From: Hyphomicrobiales bacterium
Lineage (GTDB): Bacteria; Pseudomonadota; Alphaproteobacteria; Rhizobiales; Rhizobiaceae
Length of the DNA stretch: 64,000 bases
Direction: 5' to 3'
NCBI GenBank assembly: GCA_900468065.1
Contig: UBTA01000048.1
Coordinates: 1-64,000, forward strand
The notes beneath the pieces were generated by a model. That model had not been told where the DNA came from. It ran no database searches and worked only from the letters and a program-made list of their open reading frames with translations. Below are positions 45,738 to 56,509 of this stretch, in pieces. Every line of letters begins with the position of its first letter. Within the stretch, counting starts at the first letter, position 1. The translations under genes were made by a program, and so were the position numbers.

Positions 45738-47822
45738 CTAGTTGAGAAATACCCGCACGCTTGCGGCCCGCCCGGCAGCATCAATGACGGTCAGTGTCGA
45801 ATAGCCGGCACCATCCGGCACCCACTGATTGATCCGGCGCCGTGATGTCTCGGCTAGAGGCTTGCCATTGGCAAGCCAGCGGAAGGGGGCCCGCCCGCCT
45901 TGCAGCTTGAGGACAAGCGGCATGGACGCCCCATCGGTATCGACGCCCAGCTCGACGTGGGCGCCCTCCGGAGGATAGACGATCTGCGGGGCTGCCTCGC
46001 GGATCGCGGCGGAAACGAGCCCATTGGCGCTCAAGGAAAAACGGCGCTGGCTGATCGGCAATTCCGCTTGTGCGATGCGAACGGCTCCAGCCGGTGCGCG
46101 CGGAAGCGGCGTCATGGCGACGCCCGATTTGGCAAAGCCCTCAAAAAGGATCGGGGCGGCGGTGCCATAACCTGTCAGGCCGGGAACCGCGCCATTGTCC
46201 GGGCGCCCGACCCAGACGCCGAGAACGTAGCGGCCATCGAAGCCGACAGACCAGGCGTCACGATAGCCGTAGCTCGTTCCGGTCTTGTAGGCGATACCGC
46301 GCTGAACGACGCCTGCGGGCGGCAGAACGCCGGAGAGGATGTCGGCAATCTGCCATGTGGCGACCGGATCAAGAAGCGGTTCGTTTTCGATCGCACCCGG
46401 TTGATCGCGGATGCCGTCTCCAAGCCGGACCGGCTTGCCGCGGTTGGCAAGGCCGGCATAGAGCTGGACAAGGTCCTTCAGGTTGACCCCCAAACCGCCG
46501 AGGCCGATCGCCAGGCCCGGTGCCTCGTTCGGTGGCAGGATGGGCCGGACGTCGGCGCGGCGGAAGCGCACCATCAGCCGCGTTGGGCCGACGGCATCGA
46601 GCAGCCGCACAGCCGGAACGTTAAGGGACAACTGCAGCGCCTGACGGATGCTAACATCACCCTGATAGGTCATGTCGAAATTGCGCGGCCGGTAGCCGAA
46701 GAAATCCGCCGGACGGTCTTCGATGATGGTTTCCTGGGATACCAGCCCTTCCTCGAAGGCAAGGCCATAGATAAACGGTTTCAGTGTTGAGCCGGGGGAG
46801 CGCGAAATGCGTGTCATGTCGATCCAGCCGTAACGGCTGGCGTCGAAGTAATCGGCGGAACCGAGTTCGCCGACAATCTCGCCGGTGCGCGCATCGGCCA
46901 TGACCATGGCGATCGAGACTTTGGCCCCAAGGCGGGCCGCTGCTTCCTTGGCGACCGTTTCCAGTCCCTTCTGGATCGTGCGCCGCAACGTCGTCTGATG
47001 CTGGATGACTTTCGGATCCTTGCGCCGCGCCGCCTCGGCGGCGTGGGCGGCAAAGGCCGGCAGTTGCAGGCGGCGGCCCGGTACCGTGACCAGGGCGGCA
47101 CGCTCCGCCTCCCCTTCCCCGATGACCGCAGAAACCGCCATGCGCTCCAAAACCCGTTGCCGCGCCGTCTCTGCGGCTTTCAAATGGCGATCGGGCCGCC
47201 GTTTTTCAGGAAGCTGGGGAAGCGCCACCAGCAGTGCTGCTTCTGAGACGGTCAGACGTCGGGGTTCCTTGCCGAAATAGGCAAGACTTGCGGCGCGGAT
47301 GCCCTCGAGATTGCCGCCATAGGGCGCGTGGGTGAGATAGAGATCGAGGATTTCGGCCTTGCCCAGCCGGCGTTCGATCTGCACTGCGCGGGCAAGTTGA
47401 CGCAGCTTTGCCGTGAAGGAACGTCCATCGCGCGGTTCGATCAACCGCGCCACCTGCATCGACAGCGTCGAGGCACCCGAGACGATCCGTCCATGGGTGG
47501 CGAATTGCCAGGCGGCCCGCATCAAGGCGAAGGGATCGACGCCCTTATGCTCCCAAAAACGCTGATCCTCGTAGGCTATAAGCATGCGGACGAATTGCGG
47601 ATCGACGTCCTTTGCTGTCGTCTGCAAACGCCAACGGCCCTGCGGCGTTGCAAAGGCGCGCAACAGCTGTCCATCCGCATCAAGCACTTCGGCCGACACC
47701 GTGCGTGCTTGCTCCAGCGGTGGCGGATAGGCTCGGTCCGCCAACTCAAGGCAAAACATGATGGCGACGCACAACAGTGCGGAGCCCAGCATTGCGGCAC
47801 AGGTTTTTGCCCAGAAAGACAT
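45738..47822 (-). CDS. pbpC: Penicillin-binding protein 1C
   Basis: This 694-residue bifunctional class A penicillin-binding protein has an N-terminal membrane anchor. The glycosyltransferase-51 domain carries the catalytic Glu in AYEDQRFWEHKGVDPFAL and the SGASTLSMQVARL block. In the transpeptidase domain the active Ser is in SPGSTLKPFIYGLAFEEG, with SLN in QLSLNVPAVRLL and KTGTS in YKTGTSYGYRDAWS. A C-terminal BiPBP_C beta domain follows the usual PbpC layout. The TAATG overlap with the upstream alpha-2-macroglobulin gene matches the yfhM-pbpC pairing of other bacteria and suggests joint function in wall repair or envelope defence. Confidence 0.94.
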   Translation of the reverse strand: MSFWAKTCAAMLGSALLCVAIMFCLELADRAYPPPLEQARTVSAEVLDADGQLLRAFATPQGRWRLQTTAKDVDPQFVRMLIAYEDQRFWEHKGVDPFALMRAAWQFATHGRIVSGASTLSMQVARLIEPRDGRSFTAKLRQLARAVQIERRLGKAEILDLYLTHAPYGGNLEGIRAASLAYFGKEPRRLTVSEAALLVALPQLPEKRRPDRHLKAAETARQRVLERMAVSAVIGEGEAERAALVTVPGRRLQLPAFAAHAAEAARRKDPKVIQHQTTLRRTIQKGLETVAKEAAARLGAKVSIAMVMADARTGEIVGELGSADYFDASRYGWIDMTRISRSPGSTLKPFIYGLAFEEGLVSQETIIEDRPADFFGYRPRNFDMTYQGDVSIRQALQLSLNVPAVRLLDAVGPTRLMVRFRRADVRPILPPNEAPGLAIGLGGLGVNLKDLVQLYAGLANRGKPVRLGDGIRDQPGAIENEPLLDPVATWQIADILSGVLPPAGVVQRGIAYKTGTSYGYRDAWSVGFDGRYVLGVWVGRPDNGAVPGLTGYGTAAPILFEGFAKSGVAMTPLPRAPAGAVRIAQAELPISQRRFSLSANGLVSAAIREAAPQIVYPPEGAHVELGVDTDGASMPLVLKLQGGRAPFRWLANGKPLAETSRRRINQWVPDGAGYSTLTVIDAAGRAASVRVFLN

Positions 47823-50800
47823 TATTGGACCGCCTGAACCTCCATGCGCCCCATGGCGGAGCGCGCGGAGAATTGCGGCCGGTACATGTCCTCAATACTG
47901 GCTGCCGGATGATCGTAGGTTCCGGGAGTGACGGCACGAACGACATAAGCCACTGTGATCGTGCGGTTGTCACCCGCCGAGCGATCGAAGGCTGCAACGA
48001 AACGGTCGCTGCGGAACTCCGTATGGGCAGCCTCGACCTCGCCGATCCATTCGAAGTTCGACAGTTTGGCGCTGTCGACCAGAGTCGGATTGTCGATCTC
48101 GAAACCGGCGGGCAAAAGGTCGGTGATCAGCACGCGCGACGGCCAGCTGTTGCTTTCCGTGGCGTTGATGACGACGACATAACGCTCGTTCTGCCTGGCC
48201 TGGGTGACATTGGCCTCCTCGCCATCAAGCGTGTAGTAGGTCCGCTCGATGCTGAAGCCGTTGCCGCCGGCCGGAAGCGGGAATGCCGGCGCCGCAACAG
48301 TCGTTACTACGGCAGCGACAGGCTCGCTCGACCGGTTGGTGATCGTCACCGGCTGATCGAGAACCTCGTCCCCGGTCAGTCGCGCCGCATAACCACCACT
48401 GCGCGGCGTGCCGTTGATGTCGAGGTTCAGATCGCTGTCCCCACCCTGAATGGCGCGAGCCGCCATCAGCGTCCACATCTGTTCCTGCGTGCTCGTATAG
48501 GATTTCTGCTCCCATTCACGGGCAACGATCTTGGCGAGTTGCGGGATGATCGTCGGCACGGGCCGGGCTTCTGCGGCCAATGTCAGGACGGCGGCATCGT
48601 CACGCAAGGCCGAGCCGTAATCTGAGCGATCAAGGCTGGCATTGCTTGCCGTCGTCGACATCTGCAGCGCTTCTTCGAAGATGCTCTGCGAACGCTGCGC
48701 ATCGCCATAAAGGGCGAGAGCGGCGGCCAGATGCCCCTTCGACAGGGGCGTCGGGAATTCGGACAGCTTGGTGTCGGCATAGTAACGCAGATCGCTGATC
48801 GCGGCCTTGCGGTTGCGGGCAAGCACATAGAGAGAATAGGCTATCTCATTGCCCTGGCTCTTCATGTCGATATCGTAGCTCAGCGCATTCTGCAGGTTGT
48901 CAAGCGCCTGGACCATGGCCTGGTCAGGCACCTGGTATCTTTGTTCGCGGGCCCGCGTCAGGAAATCCGTGACATAGGCGTCGAGCCAGAGATCGCCGGA
49001 GCCTGGGCTCCAAAGGCCGAAGCTGCCGGTCGAGGATTGATAGGACAGCACCCGGTAAATGGCTTCCTGCACCCGCTTCTGGACATCCCCATCTTCTGGC
49101 AAGCCGGATTGCTTGGCGAGTTCGCTCAGATAGAGCAGAGGCAGCGCCCGGCTGGTCGTCTGCTCGGCGCAGCCATAGGGGTAGCGATCGAGCGACGTCA
49201 GAAGTGCCGGAATGTCGAAGGCGGCAGAGCGGGTGACGCTGATACTGACGGCCGATCCATGCAGCATGCTTTCGGCCAAGAGCTCGCCATCCACCTTCAG
49301 GCTGGCATTCGGCTCGATGGTCAGTGGGTGACGGGTCGTCACCGGCAGGGCGGCAGGCCGGACCGGAACGGAAACCGACTGTTGGAGCGACAGGCCGTCG
49401 GCGCTGGTCAGCTCGATCGAGATCGCGCCGTCACCCGGATGAACGCCAGACAGCGGCAGCGTCAGGTCGAACTTGCCGCCCGGCTTGACGTTGAAGGTTT
49501 GCTGCGCTTGCGCCGCATCAATCACCAGGGAGGAACTGCTTGTCACCTTGAGGTTCATATCGCCGGCTGGGCCGTCGGTATTGGCGATGTCGAGCCGCAG
49601 CTCCGCCTTGTCGCCGGGAGCAAGGAACTGCGGCAGGCTCGCCGTGACCACAACGGGATCGCGGATGACGACATCGGTCGAAGCGTGGCCAACGCCAGCC
49701 TTCGACCAGGCGACAGCCATGACCCGGGCGGTTCCGTTGAATTGCGGGATGTCGAAACTGATGATCGCTTTGCCGCCCGCATCGAGCTGAACCGGGCCGG
49801 AGAAGAACGCGACCAGCTTTTCGGTCGGAGGTTTGCCCTGCAGCGCCATCTGGCCGCCGTCGCCACCGGTGCGCAAACGCCCAGTCGCTCCCAGAGAGCC
49901 ATCGATCAGCCGTCCATAGAGGTCGCGGATTTCCAGGCCAAGCTGGCGCTGGCCGAAATACCATCCGGCCGGATCGGGCGCTTCGTAGCGCGTCAGGTTG
50001 AGAATGCCGACATCAACCGCGGCGACCGTAACATAGGCCTCGTCGCCCACCCCTGCTCCAGTCACTTCCACCGGAATATTCAGTGTCTGGCGTGGTAGCG
50101 TCTTTTCCGGCAAGTCCAGTTTGACCGACAGCTTGCGATCAGCAGGATCAACGGCGAGCCATTTGATACCGATGGAGCGCATTGGCATGCGGCTTTCCTG
50201 AGCGTCGCCCGGACGGTAAAGCGTTGCCGTGATATAGGCACCGGCGCCGAAATCGGCCGTTATCGGAATATCGACCTCGCCGCCACCGGCAGGAATGGTC
50301 GCGGTTTTCGTCGCGATCAGCTTTTCGGAGCCGATCGTGACCAGTACTTCACCAGCAAAGCGTGGCGAGACGCGCAACTTGGCGGTGTCGCCGATCGCGT
50401 AATTCACCTTGTCGAGCGCAACTTCCAGGCCATCCGGCGTTTCGGTCGAGCTGGCGGTGACATACCAGCCGGAATCGAACTCGACGCTCGAGGTCGGGCC
50501 ATCGATATCGGCCGTCTCGACTTCGAGCCGGTAGCGGCCCCAGCCGGCGGAGAGGGCAATCTCGCCGCCATCCGTGGTCACATCCAGCATGCCGGTCGAA
50601 ACCTGCTTGGTCGAGATGACCGGTTCGTATTTCCATGCGGTGCCGTCGCGGTACCACTGGTAATCCTGTTCGACACGCAGCAGTTTCCAGGTGAGGCCGG
50701 ACTTGTCCTGCTTGGCGCCATTTTCATCGATGGCGATGACGTGGAATTTTCCCACGGCATTTTCCGCAAGATCGCCGGAAAATTCCGGCTTGATGCCGAT

Positions 50801-53272
50801 CATTGCACCCGCCGGCTTGACCGGCAGTGTCAGGGAGCGTTCAACGGCACGGCCGCCGGCTTCCTGAACGCGAACGGTGATATTGGCGTTGAGCAACTGC
50901 GTGGTGGAGGGAACGTCCGTCAAAGTGACGTCGAAGGTCGCCTTGCCGTCCTCATCGAGCGGCTCCAGCCCTTCGAGCGTCGTGCGGCTGTCTTCCGTGG
51001 CTTCCTCGTCGGCGAGGCCAAAGAAGTAGCCCTTGAAGTCGGCACTTTCGCGGGTCGGCTTCAGACCGACTTCGCCTTCGAGTTCCAGCCCCGCTGCCGG
51101 TGCGCCATAGAGGAAGCGGCCGTCGATGGTGATCGGCGCCGGCGTGTCGATTTCGATCTGCTTGAGGTTGCTGGCCATGTCGAACTCGACCCGGTCGGGT
51201 ACGAAGTCATCGACCTGGAACTGCTTCTCGCTGATGGCCGTGCCCTTGGGATCGGTGAAGATCTGCACGGTCCAGGTGCCGCGCATCGCATTCGGCTGCA
51301 AGGGCAGATCCAGCGCATAGCCGCCCGCCAATCCGCCATCACTGACGACGCGGCGATCTTCGACGCCATCAGGTCGCATGAAGATGAAGGTCAGCGGCAG
51401 TTTCTCAATGGCGACGGAAGCACTGTCGCGGGCAAGGGCAGAGACATGCACGGTCTCGCCGGCGCGGTAGATGCCGCGTTCCGTCCAGGTCAGCACATCG
51501 ATGGCGCCGGGTGCTGCACGGCCCGTGACGCCGCGATCGGAGAGGTCGAAGCCCGCACGTGTCAGGTCGAGGAAGACGAAATCGTCTGCGCCGCTCTTAG
51601 CGGTGATGACAGCGGGTGTCATGGCGGCAGTGCCGCGCAGCAGGCCGGCGTCGAAAGTCGCGCGGCCGTCGGTGTCGGTGGTGGCCGTTCCGAGGATTTC
51701 GTTGTTTTTGGCAAGCAGCGTCAGTTCGATACCGGCCATCTGCTTGGCCGATGCCAGCGACCGGGCAAAGACCGAGAGCCCGTCAGTACCGGAATAGGTC
51801 GAAAGCCCGATATCGGAAATGACGAACCATTGCGTTGCCTGGCTGTCCCATTCGTTCCTGGCGCCCGTTGCCGAAACGGCGGTCAGCACATAGACGCCGG
51901 GCTTGCGCTCAGGCAGGGCTTCATCGACCGGAAAACTGGTGACGACTTCCTTGTTGAGATCGGTCGCAATATCGATCGACCCCTGCCAGACCATTTCGCC
52001 GTTTTCGTCCTGGATGCGCTGGGCGCTGTAGCCGTCGAGCTGGGTCAGGAATTGCGATGCGGTTAACAGCGATGCAATGTTGCGGTCGCCGATGCGATAG
52101 AGTTTCAGGTTGGCATTGGCGGTATTGACCGAAACGATCGGGATGCCGCGGCGCGCCGTGCCCGGCAGGACGAAGCTGTCACCGGTAAAGCGGACCATCG
52201 CCGCGCGGTCGGGAACGTAGATATCGAGATTGACATTCGCTTCCAGCGGCTCGTCAACGGAGGACGGCAGACCGGAACGGAAGGCGACCTTGTAGCGCTG
52301 GCCGTGGCTCAAGCCCTCGACGCAGATCTGGCTGCCCTTTGCCTCGACAGCCTTGGGCGTTGCGCCATCCAAGAGAACGAACGGCGTGTAATCGACACCG
52401 GCCTTGACCAATGGTTCGGAAAACTGGACACAGACTCGTGGCGTGGCGCTGTCAGAATCGATCGTGTGTTCAGTTACACGAAATCCCTGGCGCGAGCGCA
52501 GATCGGTGTAATCGGCACGGACGGACTTCGCCTCGACCAGTTCGAGACTGGTCTTGTAAGCGCTGAGCGCGCCGCGGAAATTCTCGACATTCTTCAATGC
52601 GGTCGCCAGGACGGCCAATGCCTCCGCCCGTGACTGTGTGGTCCGCGACAGCTGATAGGCGTTCAGCGCTGCAAGCGAGGCTTGCGTGGCAAAATCGGAA
52701 TTGCCGAAAACACGGTTTGCCGCTCGCGCGGTTTCGATCCATAATGCGCCGTCATCTGGGGTAATGGCCAGCGCCCCCTGGAAGGCCTTCAGCGCCGGAG
52801 CGACATTGCCGGCTGTGAGTTCCCGGTAGGCTTCAGCCTTGCGGCCGTTCAGCCCCAATGCATCCTGGTCGATCAGAACCGAGAGATTTTCCTTGGTGGC
52901 GCGGGCATCGCTGAGAAGCTGTTCGCTGACAAACGACAAGGCCGGCGGCGCACCGATATCCGGTTCTGCTGCGGCAGCATCCACGACCTTCCCGGCAACG
53001 GCGCCGGCGAATGTGTTCACTTTGTTGTAGTCGGTTTTGAGGAAGCACCATTTCACCTTGGGATTATAGGTAAAGGCGCGGCAGGAGGAGTCTGCGACGC
53101 AGACCTTCTCGCAATCGGCCAGAGAGACGTTCTGTTCCGTCCGCAGGTCGAAGCCGAAATAATCGCCGTCCTGCGTGGTGACGATATGCCTGCCCGTCTC
53201 GGCCGCCTGGGCGCCAGGTGAAAACGCAAGGGCACCGAGAATAATCGTTGAAAACCGGATAAACGCGCGCAT
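47822..53272 (-). CDS. Bacterial alpha-2-macroglobulin with N-terminal PAN/Apple domain
   Basis: This 1816-residue envelope protein probably traps attacking proteases through an internal thioester. The signal peptide is residues ~1-24. A PAN/Apple-like Cys-rich domain lies at about residues 27-95 (LADCEKVCVADSSCRAFTYN, WCFLKTD), followed by a helical region and many macroglobulin beta domains. The thioester motif GCAEQ has its Cys at 1368, then the helical thioester domain. No lipobox Cys is seen after the signal, so it may be soluble in the periplasm, unlike E. coli YfhM. ATG 53272 has GGAGG 10 bases upstream. It is translationally coupled to pbpC. Confidence 0.93.
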   Translation of the reverse strand: MRAFIRFSTIILGALAFSPGAQAAETGRHIVTTQDGDYFGFDLRTEQNVSLADCEKVCVADSSCRAFTYNPKVKWCFLKTDYNKVNTFAGAVAGKVVDAAAAEPDIGAPPALSFVSEQLLSDARATKENLSVLIDQDALGLNGRKAEAYRELTAGNVAPALKAFQGALAITPDDGALWIETARAANRVFGNSDFATQASLAALNAYQLSRTTQSRAEALAVLATALKNVENFRGALSAYKTSLELVEAKSVRADYTDLRSRQGFRVTEHTIDSDSATPRVCVQFSEPLVKAGVDYTPFVLLDGATPKAVEAKGSQICVEGLSHGQRYKVAFRSGLPSSVDEPLEANVNLDIYVPDRAAMVRFTGDSFVLPGTARRGIPIVSVNTANANLKLYRIGDRNIASLLTASQFLTQLDGYSAQRIQDENGEMVWQGSIDIATDLNKEVVTSFPVDEALPERKPGVYVLTAVSATGARNEWDSQATQWFVISDIGLSTYSGTDGLSVFARSLASAKQMAGIELTLLAKNNEILGTATTDTDGRATFDAGLLRGTAAMTPAVITAKSGADDFVFLDLTRAGFDLSDRGVTGRAAPGAIDVLTWTERGIYRAGETVHVSALARDSASVAIEKLPLTFIFMRPDGVEDRRVVSDGGLAGGYALDLPLQPNAMRGTWTVQIFTDPKGTAISEKQFQVDDFVPDRVEFDMASNLKQIEIDTPAPITIDGRFLYGAPAAGLELEGEVGLKPTRESADFKGYFFGLADEEATEDSRTTLEGLEPLDEDGKATFDVTLTDVPSTTQLLNANITVRVQEAGGRAVERSLTLPVKPAGAMIGIKPEFSGDLAENAVGKFHVIAIDENGAKQDKSGLTWKLLRVEQDYQWYRDGTAWKYEPVISTKQVSTGMLDVTTDGGEIALSAGWGRYRLEVETADIDGPTSSVEFDSGWYVTASSTETPDGLEVALDKVNYAIGDTAKLRVSPRFAGEVLVTIGSEKLIATKTATIPAGGGEVDIPITADFGAGAYITATLYRPGDAQESRMPMRSIGIKWLAVDPADRKLSVKLDLPEKTLPRQTLNIPVEVTGAGVGDEAYVTVAAVDVGILNLTRYEAPDPAGWYFGQRQLGLEIRDLYGRLIDGSLGATGRLRTGGDGGQMALQGKPPTEKLVAFFSGPVQLDAGGKAIISFDIPQFNGTARVMAVAWSKAGVGHASTDVVIRDPVVVTASLPQFLAPGDKAELRLDIANTDGPAGDMNLKVTSSSSLVIDAAQAQQTFNVKPGGKFDLTLPLSGVHPGDGAISIELTSADGLSLQQSVSVPVRPAALPVTTRHPLTIEPNASLKVDGELLAESMLHGSAVSISVTRSAAFDIPALLTSLDRYPYGCAEQTTSRALPLLYLSELAKQSGLPEDGDVQKRVQEAIYRVLSYQSSTGSFGLWSPGSGDLWLDAYVTDFLTRAREQRYQVPDQAMVQALDNLQNALSYDIDMKSQGNEIAYSLYVLARNRKAAISDLRYYADTKLSEFPTPLSKGHLAAALALYGDAQRSQSIFEEALQMSTTASNASLDRSDYGSALRDDAAVLTLAAEARPVPTIIPQLAKIVAREWEQKSYTSTQEQMWTLMAARAIQGGDSDLNLDINGTPRSGGYAARLTGDEVLDQPVTITNRSSEPVAAVVTTVAAPAFPLPAGGNGFSIERTYYTLDGEEANVTQARQNERYVVVINATESNSWPSRVLITDLLPAGFEIDNPTLVDSAKLSNFEWIGEVEAAHTEFRSDRFVAAFDRSAGDNRTITVAYVVRAVTPGTYDHPAASIEDMYRPQFSARSAMGRMEVQAVQ

Positions 53273-53450
53273 AGACAAAAGTCCTCCCCAACGCTGCCGT
53301 TTTGACCGGTTTACTCTTTAGGCTCGCTTGGAGCTTGTCAACCGGACACAGACAGCGGCCGTTCTGTAGCCACTGCCCTGGTTAACGGTTGAACGTTACG
53401 ATTTAATCGCGGCGTTGCGAATAAAAACGTCGATTCCGGCTTTATCCCTG

Positions 53451-54620
53451 TCAGGACTGCGACACCTTGAGTGGCGGACGGTGATCGCCAGCGATCGTTT
53501 CGCCGAAAGGACCGGTATTGGCACTGGCCCTGTGGGTCTTGACCGGGTGATTGAGCGGCAGATTCGGCAGCACGAGTTCGCCGAACCGGTAGGCCTCTTC
53601 CAGATGCGGATAGCCCGAGAAGATGAAGGTGTCGATGCCGATCTGACGGTATTCGTCGATGCGGGCCTTAACCTGGTCGGGGTCGCCAACCAATGCGGTC
53701 CCTGCCCCGCCCCGAACGAGGCCGACGCCTGCCCATAGGTTAGGACTGATTTCCAGCTTGTCCTTGCGGCCGCCATGCAGCTTGCTCATCCGGCTCTGAC
53801 CGACGGAATCCATCCGTTCGAAAACCTTCTGGGCTGCAGCAATCGTGTCGTCGTCGACATACTTGATCAGTTCGTCGGCAGCAGTCCATGCTTCCTTGGC
53901 CGTCTCTCGGACGATGACGTGAAGGCGGATACCGAAAGTGACCTCGCGGCCTTCCGCTTTTGCGAGTGCCCGCACCTCTGCCACCTTCTTTTCGACATCT
54001 TCGGGCGGCTCACCCCAGGTCAGGTATTTGTCGATCGTGCGGGCAGCCACTTGCTGGCCAACGCCGGAGGAGCCGCCAAAATAGAGTGGCGGATGTGGTT
54101 CCTGGACTGGCTTGAACAGGAGTTTTGCATCCTCGATGTCGAAATGCTTGGTCTTGGTGGTAACGTCTTCTCCGCGCAGGACCGCCTTGTAGATGTTGAT
54201 GAACTCTTCGGTGACCTCGTAGCGTTCCTCGTGCGAGTAGTGGATGCCGTCGCCCTTGTTCTCGATCGGGTCGCCACCGGTGACAACATTGATCAACAGG
54301 CGGCCGTTGGAAATCCGGTCGAGGGTCGCAGTCATGCGCGCGGCCAGGGTCGGGCTGAGCAGGCCCGGGCGTACGGCGACGAGGTAACGCAGCCTTTCCG
54401 TCAAGGGCGCCAATGCGGAGGCAACGATCCAACTGTCCTCACAGCTACGGCCGGTTGGAATCAGCACGCCGAAATAGCCGAGCGTGTCGGCAGCCTGAGC
54501 GACTTGTTTCAAGTAGTTGAGATCGACATTGCGACCGCCGATCGATGTGCCGAGATAACGGCTGTCACCATGGGTCGGCAGAAACCAGAGAACGTCGATC
54601 TTTTCCGGAACGGTGCGCAT
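53451..54620 (-). CDS. ssuD: FMNH2-dependent alkanesulfonate monooxygenase (SsuD)
   Basis: This 389-residue luciferase-like enzyme releases sulfite from alkanesulfonates using reduced flavin. SsuD-type segments include [56 protein letters not shown] and the late [19 protein letters not shown]. Length and sequence agree with SsuD (~380 aa). The usual partners SsuE (flavin reductase) and SsuABC are not adjacent, so this is an orphan copy here. GGAG precedes ATG 54620. An AT-rich promoter-like stretch lies ~80 bases upstream. Confidence 0.92.
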   Translation of the reverse strand: MRTVPEKIDVLWFLPTHGDSRYLGTSIGGRNVDLNYLKQVAQAADTLGYFGVLIPTGRSCEDSWIVASALAPLTERLRYLVAVRPGLLSPTLAARMTATLDRISNGRLLINVVTGGDPIENKGDGIHYSHEERYEVTEEFINIYKAVLRGEDVTTKTKHFDIEDAKLLFKPVQEPHPPLYFGGSSGVGQQVAARTIDKYLTWGEPPEDVEKKVAEVRALAKAEGREVTFGIRLHVIVRETAKEAWTAADELIKYVDDDTIAAAQKVFERMDSVGQSRMSKLHGGRKDKLEISPNLWAGVGLVRGGAGTALVGDPDQVKARIDEYRQIGIDTFIFSGYPHLEEAYRFGELVLPNLPLNHPVKTHRASANTGPFGETIAGDHRPPLKVSQS

Positions 54621-54697
54621 GAGTGATTGTCTCCAGCGTGTGCGAGATGCGGAATGGGTCTGCTCCTAGTTTTTCCGGGAACGCGCAGGAGTGCAAA

Positions 54698-54703
54698 ATT
54701 ATA
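54698..54703 (-). promoter_or_regulatory. Candidate -10 element of ssuD
   Basis: On the minus strand TATAAT occurs within an AT island (54690-54725) in otherwise GC-rich DNA, about 78 bases before the ssuD start. No good -35 hexamer is visible 17 bases upstream, so an activator such as a CysB/Cbl-like LysR protein may be needed. The remainder of the 250-base gap shows nothing else. Confidence 0.35.
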
Positions 54704-54873
54704 ATATCTATAAACTTTATTGTGTATGGAAAATCCGTTCGCGTTTGCGGCCGTCTTGAGGCGTTACGCCCATCACGAGAGCAGGCCTCTGTTTAGAGGA
54801 ACCAGAAGGAAAGGCTGCCGCCGTTCAACGCCACAGCGTGGCGCCGATTGTTTGGATAGAGCAATGCCGGGTG

Positions 54874-56271
54874 TCAGCTCGCCTGTAGTTGTGGTAGCGA
54901 CCGCGCGCCGATTAGGGTCGCGGCGGCATAGGTCTGCGTGACGATCTCCGGAACAAGATCGATATCGGGCAACGAGCCGAGACCGAGAGGTCCGATGGCG
55001 AAAAGACCGGCCGGGCGGCCCTTCGGTGTCACCAGTTCGCCCGCAGGATTAACGGCAAGACCCAGGTCGAGTTCGTCTGTCGCTGCAAGGCCCGCATCGA
55101 GGAGATCGGAAACAACCGGATCCTTGAGGTCCGGCGACAGGCAACGGCAGTCGATCACCTCGTCGGCGGCGAAATGGCTTTCAGTCGCTTGGCCAGCCCA
55201 TCGTACCAAAAGACCGTCTGAAGTGCGTTTCAAGGTGGTTCCGCGCTTGAGCTCGGTCAGACCGCTGGCGAATTCGCGTTCCAGTCTTGCATGCACGTCG
55301 GCCGGGAGCCGGTTGCGATGGCTGTCGTAGATCGCGCGCAGATGCCGGTTGAACTGCCGTTTCTCGCTCGGGGGCAGCGATGCCCAAAGGGTGCGGGCGC
55401 GTTTGCGCAGGCCGTTCATCGCCGCTTGCCAGCTCCAGCCGTTTTCTTCCGCCTCAGCGCAGGCATCACGCACGAAACGAACGATGTTGCGTAGTTGCGA
55501 CGGCATAGGTTGCGTTGGGAAAACCGCGTCGGCCGGCATGCGGGTATGCGGTTGCGGCAGGAAACCACGGCGCGACAGGATGGTGATTTGGCCGGTAAAG
55601 CCGCCGTCGCGCAGTTGCAGAACTTGATCGACGGCGCGCAGGCCATTGCCCATGACGACCACGTGCCGGCGTGTCTGGCTGCGTTCAAGCAAATGGGCGT
55701 CCATATCCTGCTCGCTCGTCTCCAGCGGTGGCTTCAAACCATAACCGGTGGCAAGCACAACCGTGTCGTAGATCGCCTGGCCGCCATCGGCCAGGCTGAG
55801 CGTGAACAGGCCGTTGTCATTGCGGCGGATATGGGTGATGCCCTCGTTGGACATTTGTACGGTGACATCCGTCCGCTGGGCCAGCGCTTCGGAAAAACGC
55901 TGATAGACGTAGTCACTGAACGTGGCCTTCGGCACGAAGATCTGGCCAAATCCGGGAATCGCAGCCGATACAGCCTCGCGAAACGGAGCATTCGCCTGCA
56001 GCCAGCGGGTGAAATCCTTCGGCTCGCCGGTCGAAACGGAAAGATCGCGGGCACGGCTGTTGAGAATTTCGGTAGCGCGCGCCGTGGCCAACGCCTGGCC
56101 ACCGCTGACAATCGGGCGGGGATCGAACATGCGCAGCCGGAATGGCTGGTTGACCGACTTCAACAAGGCGATGGCCATCATCAGGCCAGAAAAGCCCCGC
56201 CCGACGATGGCGATCTGCAACGGCGGATCGCTACGCGGACTGAACGGCGGCGAAAGATCATGAACCGTCAT
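54874..56271 (-). CDS. FAD/NAD(P)-binding oxidoreductase-like protein
   Basis: This 465-residue protein begins with a dinucleotide-binding motif (IAIVGRGFSGLMMAIALLKS) and carries a second one (HVVVMGNGLRAVDQVLQL) plus an ATGYGLKPP segment. It resembles the YdhS/HpyO-type FAD-NAD(P)-binding family often found beside sulfur and siderophore genes. The substrate is unknown. ATG 56271 follows AGGA at good spacing; the longer frame to 56343 lacks a ribosome site. Its neighbours, an orphan SsuD downstream and a Liv-type transporter upstream, suggest a role in uptake and oxidation of an organic nitrogen or sulfur compound, but that is inference. Confidence 0.75.
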   Translation of the reverse strand: MTVHDLSPPFSPRSDPPLQIAIVGRGFSGLMMAIALLKSVNQPFRLRMFDPRPIVSGGQALATARATEILNSRARDLSVSTGEPKDFTRWLQANAPFREAVSAAIPGFGQIFVPKATFSDYVYQRFSEALAQRTDVTVQMSNEGITHIRRNDNGLFTLSLADGGQAIYDTVVLATGYGLKPPLETSEQDMDAHLLERSQTRRHVVVMGNGLRAVDQVLQLRDGGFTGQITILSRRGFLPQPHTRMPADAVFPTQPMPSQLRNIVRFVRDACAEAEENGWSWQAAMNGLRKRARTLWASLPPSEKRQFNRHLRAIYDSHRNRLPADVHARLEREFASGLTELKRGTTLKRTSDGLLVRWAGQATESHFAADEVIDCRCLSPDLKDPVVSDLLDAGLAATDELDLGLAVNPAGELVTPKGRPAGLFAIGPLGLGSLPDIDLVPEIVTQTYAAATLIGARSLPQLQAS

Positions 56272-56509
56272 ATCAGTTCCTCCCCGCATCATGCGGCTGG
56301 ATGGTTGAACCTCGGCACCCCTACTCAAACGCCAGTTCATCAATATGCGGCATACTCTATGTATTTTATCATTTTAAACACGGAGAACCCGTCCTATCAA
56401 GCCGTTTTCACGTCCTTTTAAAACGCGATATCTTTCCGTTACTTAGTTGGCAGAGACGTGAAGCCCGCAGCTTTCGGCAGGACCGGAAGCGGCTTCACAA
56501 GCCAAAACA

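Noticed and set aside
48731-52066. Long plus-strand ORFs (455 and 441 codons) inside the alpha-2-macroglobulin gene
   Set aside because: Antisense frames of a very long GC-rich gene; no ribosome sites or recognisable domains.
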